Program-made: the position numbers and the translations under genes
Assembly (NCBI GenBank): GCA_016617855.1
Contig: JAECUM010011080.1
Span: 29,420 to 93,419 of the forward strand
Origin: Megalonaias nervosa
Lineage: Eukaryota > Mollusca > Bivalvia > Unionida > Unionidae
Length of the DNA: 64,000 bases
Reading direction: 5' to 3'
Shown: positions 1 to 12,700 of the stretch, one piece after another
Numbering within the stretch: position 1 is the first letter of the stretch
Layout of the letters: every line of letters starts with the position of its first letter
The notes under the pieces: model-generated
What the model was told of the DNA's origin: nothing
The model's database searches: none
Seen by the model: only the letters and a program-made list of their open reading frames with translations

Positions 1-3000
1 AAAAAAAATATTTTAACCAAAACCTTACCGCACATTGTCTATACTGTGACATTGACCCCAAGAGAAAACATTTCATAGGTTCGAGACATCATGTCGTAGA
101 ATGAATTGTCCAAGCTTCATATTGATTCATGTCAAGTCTGAAGAGAATCCATGAACGGGTGTAGGAAATGTTTGCAAGCGAAAAGCTTTAAAGGAGACCA
201 GAAAATTAAAACTTTTCCTTTTATGTATGTAATTCTCTACAAATTTTAATTCGACTGTAATGTTTATAAATTAAATATCGTAGGCGGGTAGTGATTATAT
301 TGCGCGGAAGATACCACGATTCCGTAAATTGCCGAGTTTTTCCGAGTTTTGATGAGACGACAGGTCCCGTGGTCCCGTGACGCATTACTAGCCAGTCCTC
401 GAATACAAACAGAAACATGGCGAGCGAGACAGACAGGAGACCAGATTTGGGTTGCACGTTTAAAAGTTGAATCTGCTTTCGAGATATGCTCATAACTATA
501 TCTGTTGAATTGTGTGTTAACAATGTGTTTAAGACCTGAAAGCCGAAAAGTACAACAGTAACAAGGTGCTCATATTTCATATTTTGGAATTTTTAAAAAA
601 TCAATGTAATTTTAAAATAAACACCTATGCATTGTGTGCTGTGCAAAAATGTGATAAGGATGAAGTGATGGTGCCCAATGTAAAAAATCAAAAAATTTAC
701 AAGAAGGATGAGGTTCAATCGTATTATATGTAAATGACATATTCATTGCCTACCCCCAAGGACTAATATTTTAAAATATACATCCAACACTGAAACACTG
801 AGAGATAATACTGAATTCTGGGCGAAGATACTTGAACGGGGACCGAGTTTTGTGTGAAACAATATCCATTACCGGGAAGGTGTAAAAGGCATTGAGAACG
901 GTTTCCATCAGTCGTAACTTAATCATGATTTAAAAAAAACCCCACAGATAAATCTGCAAAGCAGAAATCATACGTAATTAATTTAAACATTAAGAAGCTT
1001 CCTTCTTATGATTCAGTTACAGTGTATTTTACATGCAGGCTACAGTTAGCGTATTGACAAATCTGATAATATATACATGTCTGGTATAATAGTTTATGTA
1101 CTGTACGGGTCAGTGCTCAAAGAAATTTTTTTTAGGTATAGGCCCCGGGCTGGTGACTTAAATAAACTCACAAGCCCTGACTGAAATTCCACAAGCCCGG
1201 ACAGTACATGCCTGTCAACTATCAAGCCGGGAATAAAACCTCCCGAGCTTTGGGGCATTTCCACACCTACCTCCCGATCTCGTAATATCTCCCGACTTTT
1301 CGCAGAGAACTCCCGATTATTACATTATGTCTGTCAATTTTCATTTCTCAGACCCCTCCACCCCAACCATACATAAATAGAGATCTCAAATGGGTAACGA
1401 TTTAATATTGAATTTATGAAACGAGTTGAATAATGTCCAGCTTTTGCTCATTATTTAACGAGTTTCATAAATTTAATATTAAATCGTTACCCATTTGAGA
1501 TTCTTTTTATCACATAGTTTTATTTCAGGGGAAATTATTTAGATAGAAAGAAGAACGAATAATTTCGTTCATTCTGACAGACACTGTACCTTTCATTTGT
1601 TGTGCGTAAAAAATAGTCCCAAACAAAGCTGAAATAATAAAAGTATATTATACATTGTGATAACTGTAAATCAAGGAATAATCGTTCATCCAAATAAAGA
1701 GAACAATTTACAAAAGGCAAAACATTTGTTAACACAAAATGTCTAATGCGTGTGATGTCACATTGTTTGGTATGGTTAACAGTACCGGTTGGGTTGGTCT
1801 ACACAACACAGTGACAGTGTTTACGTTGAAATTTTCCACATCACAACTAAACGTTACATTGTTGCGATATTTTTGTGAGAAGATTACTGGATGCAGAAAT
1901 ACACATATATACGGCAATGTATTTGTGACCGGATATTTGCAGTATTTGATTCGGAACATTGGATTGTACAGAAGACTTAAACAAATCTCTTTTTGAGTTG
2001 GACTTGGATTACATATTTACCGCGTAAATATGCTGTGTTTGGATAAAGTTCTGTCAGTTGGGGAGACCGGTTTATGTCTACATTCTTCTGTGACCAAAGG
2101 TGAGTTTATTTACTTCAGTAAGTTCACATTTAAACCAAGCTTGTATATAGGGTCGATTCCATGCTACAGATATACATCCCAACCATCCCCACCCCCACCC
2201 TCGTTATCATCTAAGCAATAGTTTTACTTGTTGTTATTGTTCTTGTCTTGGGGGTTTTGCCATTTTTCATGTTATGATATGTTATACATGACATAACAAA
2301 CCCCTGTGGGGGTAAATTGGCAATATTGAGACTGGACGAGACCATTTTTTTCCAATTCCCTTTCGCGAGTCGAATCAAAAAATGGCGGCCAAAAATGTTC
2401 ATTCAAAACAAACAGTTCCAGAAGGCGGGGTTAAAAAAGTTTTCCCACGATCGCAGCCAATCAGTAAAGAGAATACTGCACAATAATTTCATGGGCTTAT
2501 TTGGACCAATCAGAATCACATGAAGTGATATGTTCATACGTATAATATCAAAAATATGAAACTGCACACACTGTAAGCCAAGTGTACCGACTATGTGATA
2601 AATAGATATAACGTATGCAATCCACAGATTCCATATTCTATTTTATCACTTGTGAATATTGTAGTGAAGAAATCAGTGCCGGATTTAGGCTTAAGCTAAA
2701 CAAGCTACAGGTGCCTTTGAAATACTTATTGATGGACAGAAACGTGAGGCAAGAAAACACATGCAAGTGTGAAATTAGATTTTCGTGATGTGTGTTTGTT
2801 AGGTGATCTGATGAAGATTATCTGTAGTATTTTCCTGTTTAAGAACCCTTCAGCCGACAACAACTATTGTCCTAAGGTCCTTGGAAATCATGGACCTCAA
2901 GTCGGACTATATGCAGGAGTTCTTTGATTGTCACGGTACGTTTCAGTAAAATATTTTTTCCTGATTTAGTATATTTGAATACCATTTAGTTTATTCACAA

Positions 3001-3279
3001 CAATATTTATAACATATATTTGGCCAACCGCATAGTAGCACTAATAATGTATTCGGTGTCTAACCCTAACCCATTTATAACCTCGGCTGCAATTGTACGG
3101 ATGTAAGATTTCGGACCATTTAACAGCATTGTGGGTTAAAAAATTCTTTAAGCTGTGCTCTTGAAACTTAGAGTTATTAAAATAAGACCAGATAAACAAG
3201 TTATTCACTTCTTAACGTCTTTCTTTTTCCTAAATAGTTTACCATTTGTTCTCTAATACTAAATTGGTCTTTCCTAAGT
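1..3279. other. Left flank without recognisable genes
   Basis: No ORF here looks like a protein. The stretch is AT-rich. It contains the foldback element listed separately and, around 1,140-1,330, a region with repeated CCCG-type words. A stretch at about 3,040-3,120 resembles 56,590-56,670 in the same orientation (both share the words tttataacc and ggctgcaatt), which suggests a decayed dispersed repeat outside the inverted duplication. Confidence 0.5.
1381..1503. repeat. Foldback (MITE-like) inverted repeat
   Basis: Two arms of about 56 bp (1381-1436 and 1446-1503) are near-perfect reverse complements around a spacer of about 9 bases. Both arms carry the words ctcaaatgggtaacgattta and tttatgaaac in opposite orientation. 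There is no coding capacity. The structure would form a long hairpin and is typical of a small non-autonomous DNA element, though no target duplication was established. Confidence 0.8.
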
Positions 3280-3680
3280 AACTGTAAAACCATTATGTTG
3301 TCACAGATAGTCTCTGTAACAGAACTTGGATTCTATTTTTGCTGCCCCTTCTGTGTAAGTTACGTTACCTATGTTTGTTAAGACTTTGTTGTCGCTGACA
3401 TCTTATAGTAATAACATCAAAGCAAAGCAAGATGTCTTACGTGTACAGACTTTAATGTCGTATTGTTAACTTTGATTATCTCTTCTACCATTTTTAATCT
3501 CATATTTATTTAAATAAATTTTATGGTATTCATCTTTGTGCCGGTACTCTCGTTTTACTTACTACATGTATACTTATATGTATAAGCAAATATTCCTAGT
3601 GGACATGTTGGGAGTTCAAGAAAAAGATAAGTTGTGCATATTTAGTTGTTGTTGTAATTGTCGTCCTTGTAATTTTCGTC

Positions 3681-3681
<1 letters not shown>

Positions 3682-3734
<53 letters not shown>
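3682..3734 (+). repeat. (TTA)n microsatellite
   Basis: About 17 tandem TTA units. The mirrored (AAT)n tract lies at 54,165-54,215 in the other arm. Confidence 0.95.
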
Positions 3735-3735
<1 letters not shown>

Positions 3736-4334
3736 CCTTGCTTAATAACTAAATTATATGGATGGAATACCAGCGTCTCTGAAACGTCTTTAATGGCTTT
3801 TCCTTGTGTAGATGAGACTTTCTTGTGCTGCAGCTTGAAAGTACTGTTTGCGGAAAAGAAATTTATCTAATTATTATTGACTTATAGAAGGAACATGAAA
3901 TACCTGCAAGGCATGTGTATAATATTCTCAGTGACCTTAAAGTCTTACGAAACACGCACGCACGCACCTTGACCACAAGGTCAAGATGTTGAGAGGTCTT
4001 TAGGAGATAAACGCAATTGAAAGGAACTTAAAGAAAAACCGTAACGCACATTTTTATTACCTTGAACTTAACCCTAAAGTTTAAGGGTCAAGCACATGTG
4101 TTAGATAACAAAATCTCTTTGCTTCATAATGCTTCCTCCCAAGTATGCCATAGAACGAATTTTCTTATCTTCATAATGATTCGTTGAAAGCTTGATTAGA
4201 AACTATCGAGAGTTTAACGAAACAAGGAAATTAACAAATTTGTTGTTTTGGACCAAACCTTGAAGCATATTTTCTATGACTGGCATTTACCCAAGGTGGA
4301 AGGATAAATTTCTCATTCATTTTGCATACGTGAG

Positions 4335-4450
4335 CTGCGATTGCTTGGTGGTTAACGCGTTTGACTCGTGAGCAGAAGGGTGCGGGTTTGATTTCCACAA
4401 CGAATTAAACCCAGCATGGCTGCCGTGCTGTGCTCTTATGCAAGGCGCTT
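4335..4450 (+). mobile_element. Old tRNA-derived SINE fragment
   Basis: A tRNA-like promoter is visible: an A-box-like word (cttggtggttaacgcg) and a B-box-like word (gggtttgatttcc) about 40 bp apart, followed by a non-tRNA body. The mirrored copy is at about 52,290-52,385 on the other strand, so this insertion predates the inverted duplication. Confidence 0.5.
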
Positions 4451-4599
4451 TAGGACTCGCCATACCGAACCAACTCTTATGGTGAACCTATCGAAACACC
4501 GTAATATTAAACATTCAATAGGTATAAATTCCTATATTCTAATAATGAAACCTACATCTCAGAATAAATGTTACTGATACATATATTTTTAATAAGTTT

Positions 4600-5060
4600 A
4601 TCTTCTATTTCGATCTTTTCATTATTATAGATTAAATCTTGATTTGGCATAGCATCAAGATTTATTTTAATGATCATTTGATCAATCTATCTGCGATTGA
4701 AATGCGATTTATTTAATGACAATATTATCTATCTGTCAAAGAAATTCGAGTTTTTTAATGACCATTGATCTATCTATCTGCGACTGCAATGCGATTTATT
4801 TGATGACAATTTTATCTATCTATCTGTGATTGAAATGCGATTTATTTAATGACCATTGATCTATTTATCTGTGATTGAAATGCGATTTATTTATAGACAA
4901 TTTTATTTATCTGCCAATGAAATGTGATTTATTTATATTCACCGTTGATCTGTCTATCTGCGACTGTAATGCGATTTAATAAATAACCATTTTATTTAAA
5001 TGTCTGCGATTGAAATGAGATTTATTTAATGACCATTTTTTTCTTCCAAATATCTGCGAT
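4600..5060 (+). repeat. Diverged satellite-like array, about 50-55 bp unit
   Basis: Seven or so diverged copies of a unit built around tgcgattgaaatgcgattta followed by ttaatgacca and atctatctat-type words. The array recurs inverted at about 51,690-52,060 (catttcaatcgcagata words), so it belongs to the duplicated segment. Confidence 0.75.
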
Positions 5061-5462
5061 TGAAATCCTAGCGACATGTGTACGCTTTAGAGCGTCTAGT
5101 CATCCGCTGCCCCCACTCCACCCCCGTACGTATTTGTCAGTCTACCTAGTTATATGTAATTTACTCAGAAATTTTATTTCACTTTCTGAAGGCTTCAACA
5201 TATTACGACCTTTCTATGAGTCTCCCATACTTTCAGAAATTATGTGGTATGAACTAATGGTCCGTAAGGACTCACATCCTCGTGATTACATTTATGGACG
5301 ATTTAAACGTACATAGAGTCTTGCGCGGATGAATATGTTTTTGGTACCAAGTACTTCGGTTTCGAAGAGAGAGAATAGCGTGGTGATTACATTCTGGGCC
5401 GATTAAAACGCACACACTTCTTCAGCGGATGAATATATTTTGTTACCAAGGGCTTCATTTTT

Positions 5463-5464
<2 letters not shown>

Positions 5465-5516
<52 letters not shown>
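5465..5516 (+). repeat. (AG)n microsatellite
   Basis: About 26 AG units. The mirrored (CT)n tract is at 51,369-51,413 with homologous unique flanks on both sides. Confidence 0.95.
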
Positions 5517-5517
<1 letters not shown>

Positions 5518-6231
5518 ATACCAATCAATGAACATGTATACAGTAGAACAATATTCAGCACGGTCAAGCAAATGACTGCCGTCCAGGCCAACGGCAATGA
5601 AGTAATCCTCCTCATAACTGATGCTTTGATGCTTCAACCAGATGTTCACCGATCAGAAGTCTGGAAATTTAGACAACACAATAACGTCAGACCAATGAAC
5701 CTACCTATACCGCACTTAATAATATTACATTTTCAGAGCTCTTTGCCCTAGAAAAAAAGAGGAACTTAACAGGGAAACAGCTCCAACTATTTTTCTTCTA
5801 TATATTTAGAACCGTCATTTATTTGTTTTGGAGAGAAGATGATTGGTGCATTTTAGAAACAACAATTCCAGCCACCCCACACCCCAAAATAGCTGAATAA
5901 AAACATTCTTGCTATATATGCTTTGCAATAAGAAATTAGTAATTATGTCCATCACATTAACTGAAAAATTTATTGTTTTTAGCCAAAGGAAATGCAAAAT
6001 ATCCAGGCTCGAAAGGAAATTGCAGCCCCCCCCCCAAAAAAAAATAACGTAATGGTAAGTCCCTAATACATGTTTTCTTTCTGGAAGTCGGTATGTAGTT
6101 CCAATTGGAAAACGGATAACATGGATTACATTAAAACTCTTAATACAATATCTCTTTGATTTGGTATTAGATTAGTCCTTGCTCTAATTATTCTGTACAA
6201 TGTAAGCATCTTGGGATTAAAATTCCATGTT

Positions 6232-6400
6232 TATGTCTCGTGAATCTATACGACCAATCAAAGAAAATTTCATATTAATGTCTCTTGAAACGATATGACC
6301 AATCAATTAATATTCCATATATATGTCTCTTGAATCTGTATGACCAATTCCATATATATGTCTCTTGAAGCTATATGACAAATTAATTAATCAAATTTTA
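6232..6400 (+). repeat. Short tandem array, about 55 bp unit
   Basis: Three to four diverged copies of a unit containing atgtctcttgaa and tatgaccaat words. Mirrored copies lie at about 50,570-50,700. Confidence 0.6.
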
Positions 6401-6835
6401 CAAGTGATATTCTCAGCGTTTTTCACAGAGAACATGGAAGTTACATGGTCATGTCTATCCATCGTGCATGGACAGAGGCGGATTCAGAAATATCGCGTGT
6501 GTGTATGTAAACTAGTAGGCGTGGGGTCTGTCGGATGATCCTCTAGCGGAGACCTATTGGGCGAAGCCGTCGGAAGCTCATGCATTTTAAGTGTTTCCAG
6601 GGCATAATTTAAACCATCTAACTGTAAAGAAAACTTATTCCACGAAATGTTCCTGTTGTTTCGGGCTAATTTATTTTCTTTGTTTTAGGATGGGGGTTTG
6701 ACACGTCTTTTGCACAAAGGGTCTTAGAATATGATCCATTGCCTAAATCTGGGCCCTGACAGGAAGGGGAGGAGGGTTGGAGAATGAAGAAGAAAAAGAA
6801 GAAAAGAACAAAGACGCATTCAGCTTTGCTGCTAA

Positions 6836-6990
6836 TTTCAGCGAGTCACAGTAGCTTAGTGTTTAACGTTCCAGACTCACATCCAGTGGGTTGCGAGTTC
6901 GATTGTTGCCCAGACCAGCCATAGTGTATCAGCAGGCAAGTAACTTTATTCCCATCGCATCAAAACTAGTAAATCTTTCATCTAGTGACG
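6836..6990 (+). mobile_element. tRNA-derived SINE
   Basis: A-box-like tagcttagtgtttaacg and B-box-like gagttcgattgttg are spaced as in a tRNA gene, with a downstream non-tRNA body. The reverse-complement partner is at about 50,090-50,255, so it was present before the inverted duplication. Confidence 0.6.
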
Positions 6991-7562
6991 CGCCCTAAAA
7001 AATCAACCAGTTGATCAATCACTCAGGGATAATGTCTAATTTTAATTGTTCTAGCGCCATTGCAAGAAAGAAACAAGGAGATTATGTACGTGATTCTGAC
7101 CATGCGTGAGCATGTGTTATTGCATCCGTACAATACACCGCACACCTGGCACAAATCTCCTACATCATTCGAGAAGACTTGAAACCTTGGGGTATGAAAT
7201 AAGGATTTGCTTGCGTACGATAACTATGGTCTTTGAGAAGTGATTGATGGGAGAGAGTGTTTGGCGAGGAATCGAGGACTGGATAATTGCGAAACATATT
7301 TAATCCATATTGTTTCAAGTCTGATAGATTTTCAATGTCCTCAAGCTTTTCTGACAAGAATGTATTGATTACTTGATTCTGCCCGTTTAAGTGTTCCTGC
7401 GTTTCAGAGAGTGTCATGTAGCTCAAATTGCTATATTACGCTGAATACATATACTACACTACCTTTGGTAAGTCACTGTACATGTGTACGCTAACCCTAC
7501 CTGATTCCTTATTAGGAAAATACAAAAATGTATCAAGTATTTTAACACGTGCTAGAAGATTT

Positions 7563-7588
7563 TGTTTGTTGTTGTTATAGGGTTTAAC
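7563..7588 (-). mobile_element. 3' tail fragment of SINE family A, split by Element 1
   Basis: A short GTT-rich tail and gggtttaac match the 3' end of the SINE copies at 27,596-27,853 and 31,173-31,437. The rest of the same SINE resumes at 26,091. Element 1 therefore inserted near the 3' end of this SINE. Confidence 0.8.
7583..7588 (+). other. Target-site duplication of Element 1 (left)
   Basis: tttaac directly precedes the left terminal repeat. The identical hexamer at 26,091-26,096 follows the right terminal repeat and continues into the interrupted SINE (tttaacgcca). Six bases is the duplication length made by Polinton integrases. Confidence 0.9.
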
Positions 7589-7894
7589 AGTAGTAAGAGC
7601 AATTGAGGTTTTTATTCCAGAGACCCCATTCCCCCTCCAAAACCCTTCTATGCTGACATTTTCTTCAGCAGCCTTTTCTAGATCAAATAATGACTTTTAT
7701 AAGTAATAACTGAGGTTTTAAAACCAAAGAGGGTTTTAGGTCAGAAACCCTCACCCCCCTCTAAAATAAATATATTCTGAAATTTTTTCACCACCTCAGA
7801 GACCCCCTCTCCCTCAAAAAACCACCCTTCTCCAAATTTTTATCTCAGAAAATGATGAAATTTTGAAACCCAAAGAGGATTCTAGACCAGAACC
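7589..7894 (+). repeat. Element 1 left terminal inverted repeat
   Basis: Starts agtagtaagagcaattgagg and runs to the word gaccagaaccc. It is the reverse complement of 25,788-26,090 with about a dozen differences. It is C-rich on this strand (several accccct words) and has no ORF. Confidence 0.95.
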
Positions 7895-9254
7895 CTCAAA
7901 ATAAAAATAAAATAAAATAAAAATAAAAGATATACTATACATAAATATATACAAAAAATACAAAAATAAACATTACCGTAGTAAGTGGTTACCTTTCCAT
8001 TGAGCCGGTGGGGTCCTTACATTATTGTCTTTCTTATGACGTTCATGGGTACCCCACTAGACTTTTCTTTTTGGCAAACATTGTTTCTGAATGTTCCTGT
8101 TTGGGTAACCCTTCAAATGATGTAGAGCTTACATACGGTAATATTTATTTCAGAGAACTTCATGTTGCGAATTTAATGACCCCCCCCCCCCCAACCAAAT
8201 CAAACCCCGGGGTAAGTGCAAAACGCACTCACCACGTTGTTTAACGTGATGAGAGATCATTAAATCCTTGGAGCTAAGCTCTCCATCTTTTTAAAAATGG
8301 CGATGGCAGTCCAGAGCCTACCCGTCGATTTTGTCAGTGACGGGAACCGAACTCAGGGCGTCAGTATGAGAATCCAGCATTCTAACACTGAGCTATGAAA
8401 TTCAGTTATAAGTACATGTTAAAAAAATTATCATGTAGTTACCAAACAGCATTACATTTTCTGATTCTGAAAACATGAAATTTTGCATTACATTTTCTGA
8501 TTCTGAAAGCGTTATTATAAATAAATCGAGAAAATACATGATTTTTGATTAAAAGATATTTTCTATATAAATCTGTTCGTACAGAAAAATGAACTCCTAA
8601 TGTTGGCTGAATACAGAGGCTGTATGTAGATCAACCGTTGCCAAGGATACTAATCAATAATGTCAACGAGTGGGTTGAATGAACACACAGCAGCTATAGC
8701 ATTACGAACAGACCAGAGAAATAATCAATATTCTGTATGAATGGGTTTTTACGTAATGGTTCATTTCGGCAAATACAGAACTGCCACCAGGATTTAGGTC
8801 TTAAAGTTACTATCAGATTTTTGTTGATAACATTAGTGCCAACGTTCACCCGAGTTTCACAGCTCCATACATTTCATTAGCCAAAAACAATACAAAGCAA
8901 ATGTTACAGTATATGCTATGTTCGATAACTACAAAAGATTTTAAACTTAGCTGAAACAGTATTATCTCCCTTTTAAAAAAAAGATAGGGCATAAGAGTGT
9001 GGGAATAAATGTTGCAAAGATTGTCTAAGGTTTTGCTTCTGTGATTGTGATTACATTAAATTCTCCTTTGACAGGCCAAAGGGACTTACATTTTAATCTT
9101 TTTTAAAAAGAAGTCAGAGTTGGTCTCTCAATGGAAATAGGTTTATTGTTAATGATTGTGGTAAGCAAGTTGTAGGACTATCTTTTAACATTAGTCTCAG
9201 ATTATTGTGATTTTATTAAGGCATGCTCTCAGTTTAGATTATCAGTGTACAGAG
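7895..9254. other. Element 1 left subterminal non-coding region
   Basis: No credible gene. It contains an A-rich stretch (7,900-7,975), a poly-C run (8,180-8,192), a SINE-like insertion (8,190-8,400) with a multi-hairpin segment, and a direct duplication of the word acattttctgattctgaaa near 8,453 and 8,490. The remainder is unremarkable AT-rich sequence downstream of the leftmost minus-strand gene. Confidence 0.5.
8190..8400 (-). mobile_element. tRNA-derived SINE-like insertion with multi-hairpin tail
   Basis: On the minus strand a tRNA-like A box (tagctcagtgttagaatgc) and B box (gagttcggttccc) are spaced as in a tRNA promoter. The tail (8,200-8,252) contains three consecutive small palindromes: ccccgggg, agtgc-aaaac-gcact and cacgtt-gttt-aacgtg. 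A related tail occurs in Element 2 at 41,886-41,938. Confidence 0.55.
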
Positions 9255-9683
9255 TTATATTTCTTGACCAATGAACAATGTTTCAGCATTCGCTATTAAG
9301 TATGATTTATTGTCATAATAATACAAATAAAATTTAATTCTACCGTTTACTTTTCGACCACATTCAAATAGTTCTTTCATTGCTATCTTATTGAGAAGAT
9401 ACTTACTACCTTTCACAAAAACCTTCGACCGGTCTAAGTCTATATTAATTTTTGTGCATTGTTGCTGGCTGATCGGATTATGAAAATTGTCATATTTTAG
9501 TGCAAGCTCGTCTCGCAAACTTTCGAGATAATTAAAATATTTGCTATCGTCTGATCTGATAAGGGAGAGTTCGATTCTGTCAAATTTACTTAAACAAATA
9601 CCTGAAATTTCATCATTAAATTCAAATAATAATTGCTGGTTATTAACCATTATTTTTTTTTTTGATTTTGCTATTAACTCCAT
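9255..9683 (-). CDS. Hypothetical Element 1 protein downstream of PolB
   Basis: A 142-codon ORF with its own ATG, on the same strand as the polymerase and starting about 37 bp beyond the polymerase stop. It has a lysine-rich N-terminus (residues 5-12), a mixed acidic/hydrophobic body and a tyrosine-rich segment near residue 118. I see no zinc motif, membrane segment or recognisable domain. It is uninterrupted, unlike its neighbours, which supports it as a real gene of the element. As the last gene before the left terminal repeat it could be an early accessory protein. It is less likely to be a C-terminal piece of PolB, because the polymerase already ends in its usual C-terminal pattern. Function unknown. 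Confidence 0.6.
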   Translation of the reverse strand: MELIAKSKKKIMVNNQQLLFEFNDEISGICLSKFDRIELSLIRSDDSKYFNYLESLRDELALKYDNFHNPISQQQCTKINIDLDRSKVFVKGSKYLLNKIAMKELFECGRKVNGRIKFYLYYYDNKSYLIANAETLFIGQEI

Positions 9684-9720
9684 CGACTAATGTTAAATTT
9701 TCGAACATTATTTCTGATGT

Positions 9721-12700
9721 TTAGACAAAATTACTTGCATAATGTCCAAGTGCTAGTGTATTAATTCCGTCTCTGCAATACCTTTTATCATCAAAATTAC
9801 TTAATCCGCGTTTTATAATTGTATCCGTTTCAAGTTTATGATGATTTGTTCTGATAAAATTTATTTTGATAAAACTGACATTATTGTTTAGCGCTGCTTT
9901 AAAATCGTCAAAATTCATCATCTTTTTCACATATCCTCGAGGAATACCTTTTGCTTTTTTTGTAAGTTTATCGTCATCTAATATGACAGCATACATTTTA
10001 CTCTTTAGTCCGACAAATTCCCTAACTGGCATAAACATAGCTCCATCTTTCATTTTTCCAATAACTTTCTTATTCGAATTATCTTGAAATCCACTACATG
10101 CTGAATAATCTGATAAATCAAATAGATTTTTATTATTGTAAATATCCTGATAGACATCTTCACATTTTATATTATAAACTAGCGAGTCTGTATCAGTAAA
10201 TAGCAACTCTGAATCTGGCCACTGCTTTTTGGTAAAATTATAGTGAAAATCGTACATCAGCCACTTTGATATATCAAGTACAGCTGCAACAACATAAATC
10301 GGTTTATTTAACTTTAAATTTGTCTTTCGTCGTTGTATTGCAACAAGATTTTCATTAAATATTTTCATACTAACAAAATCATCATCATTAACTAATTTAT
10401 TTCTGCGATTTATGTCATTAACAATTTCTATCGAAACTCGCTTCCGAATATTCTCCATTGTCTTACCAAATACCGAGTTGTTCATCAACTTGAAAACGTT
10501 TTTCTCAAATTCGGTTTTAGCCACAGCACGACGTTTCGTATTTAAATCAATATAATCTGCCATCCACCTCGACTGATTAAACTTTAGCACGCGATGGGCT
10601 TTTCTCAGAATTAGTCCAGCATCTACTGTTTGTTTTAAATTTTTGTAATGCATAACGTAATTTCTTTTATCTAACAAATTTGGAACTAACTTATTAACAA
10701 TCGAATTTTTTGCTGTTGTCGTTGCTCGTTGTTCAGGCGATAATAAACTATAATCAATCATCATTGACTCTGCACAAAACGGGTAGTCGTTATGTAGATC
10801 ATGTAACGAACTAGGATAATCTAGATCAACTTCAACAAAATATGAAATATCGGAAAAATCATTATTAATTTTTCTAGGTAAATCTTTTTCAGTTTCTTTA
10901 AGAAATTGATCTGGAGTTATCCAATGAAATCCACCACAAGGCATTAGCTCTGACATCGCATATCCATACAAATTCACACAATCTAGATAAATAATATGAT
11001 TTAGATGGGAGATTTTTATCATAATGTTTCAGATATTTGTTATTAGCAGCTGCATATTATTTTGTTATAACGCTAATTCCGCCTCTGATACCTTTTTCAA
11101 TAAAACTAAACATATCAACATCTGTCAAGAGATCCAGTTCTCTCTTACTTGTTTTCAGTAGAGCGTCCCAAGACAATCCTGGAGCAGAATAATACCAACA
11201 AGGATCTAGTCGATAATTGCTGTAGCTTACTCGACGAAAACTCTCAAAAACATCTGCTAGCAATAATACATCTGTTTTTAAATATAGATCGTGATAAACA
11301 CCAAATGTTTCACAACTAAATTTATTCAAAATATCTTGTGCATATCTATATTCGTCATCTGTGATATTTTCATTTTTGAGTTGCGAGTAAAATTTATCTT
11401 TATCAGGAATAGAAGTTTCATCAAATCTGCTCCAATCGTCGAGATACTCGTAAGGAAAGATACCTTTTTGTGAAAATGATATAGTTTTCACCAAAACAAC
11501 TTTTTAGGTTAGCGAAATTGCTACCGGCGCTTGTAGCGCTGTTTACAAGCTCATCTAATGATGCTGCCATAAATTGCAGGCTATCAATAAAACGTAATTT
11601 ACCGAGCGTCGCCGACATATACTTTTCAAAATTGTTTGGAATACATTTTATTGTATTATTTAATTTTAGTCTAGCTTTAATATTTTCATCACCAAAAGCT
11701 TCTACAATGATATGACTGTCATAGCCACGAAAGTTATGTAAAACTACAGGAATAAAATCTGGAGCATGAAATTTTAAATTGCAACTGTTATGAGCTGCTC
11801 CACGATATTGGCCGGTCAAATGACAATGATCTCGCACCTTATCACAGACTTCGTTAGAGTCTACCAGCAACTTTTCACAAATATGTCAATTAACTGCCTC
11901 ATCAAACTCAAGTTGTTGTTTAGACGTTATTTTCATCGGAGCTGTTTTAAATAATCTGTTAGAAATTTTATTAACTTCGTCTATTAAATTTTTTAATAGC
12001 CATACGGCCGGATTTTTACCTCTGTATAACTTTATTGGAGTTGAAAATTTATCGTTAGCGCAACAAACTACTTTATAAGCTACTCCGCAAGGAATATACT
12101 GTTGTATTTTTCTAGTACTGGATTTATTCGGATTATTTTCTGCTCCAACCACAGGAACGAGTAGACACTCGAAATCAGCATAAATAACAAAAGGAATATT
12201 TAGCTTTTGATCATAATTTTTAAATTTTAATATTTTTTCTTTTTCGCCAGGCATAGTTATTCTTTGAACGTTGACACAATATCTGAGATGCTCTTGCAGT
12301 ATTCCATCGCCAGAAAAACCCTGTAGACATCTATAACAGAAATATTTATTATTTTTATTTTTACTATACTGTCTGACAACTAGGCCGTTAAAGTTTTTTA
12401 TTAAAACGTAATGATTTTTAAAAAACAGCAATTTTATTGTTGATTGCGAAGCTTCTTCTGAGATATATCTCTGATAAACATTTTCACACTCGTCAAGACC
12501 AAATATATTAACCGAAATATTATTTTGCTTTTCAAACATTGGTATCTGATTTTCTGTAACTGGAAAGTCAATGCCATTAAAACTTAGTTCGTCTTTGTAT
12601 GGCAAATACTTTTCAATTCTGTCGGGGTGATCACGCTGGGAATGTTTTGGAGAAAGAATAGACCACTGAAAACATTTGTTATTATTGTTTTTGACATTTA

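Noticed and set aside
221..580. 119-codon minus-strand ORF
   Set aside because: Low-complexity-free but with no domain, no homology to other frames and no codon bias; it lies in an AT-rich flank and looks like chance.
5440..5751. ORFs with long Arg-Glu or Leu-Ser repeats (also 51,188-51,520)
   Set aside because: Translations of (AG)n/(CT)n microsatellites and mirrored flanks.
7160..7426. 88-codon minus-strand ORF in the left arm
   Set aside because: The mirrored sequence at about 49,680-49,920 keeps only short stretches in frame and carries indels, so there is no sign of coding constraint.
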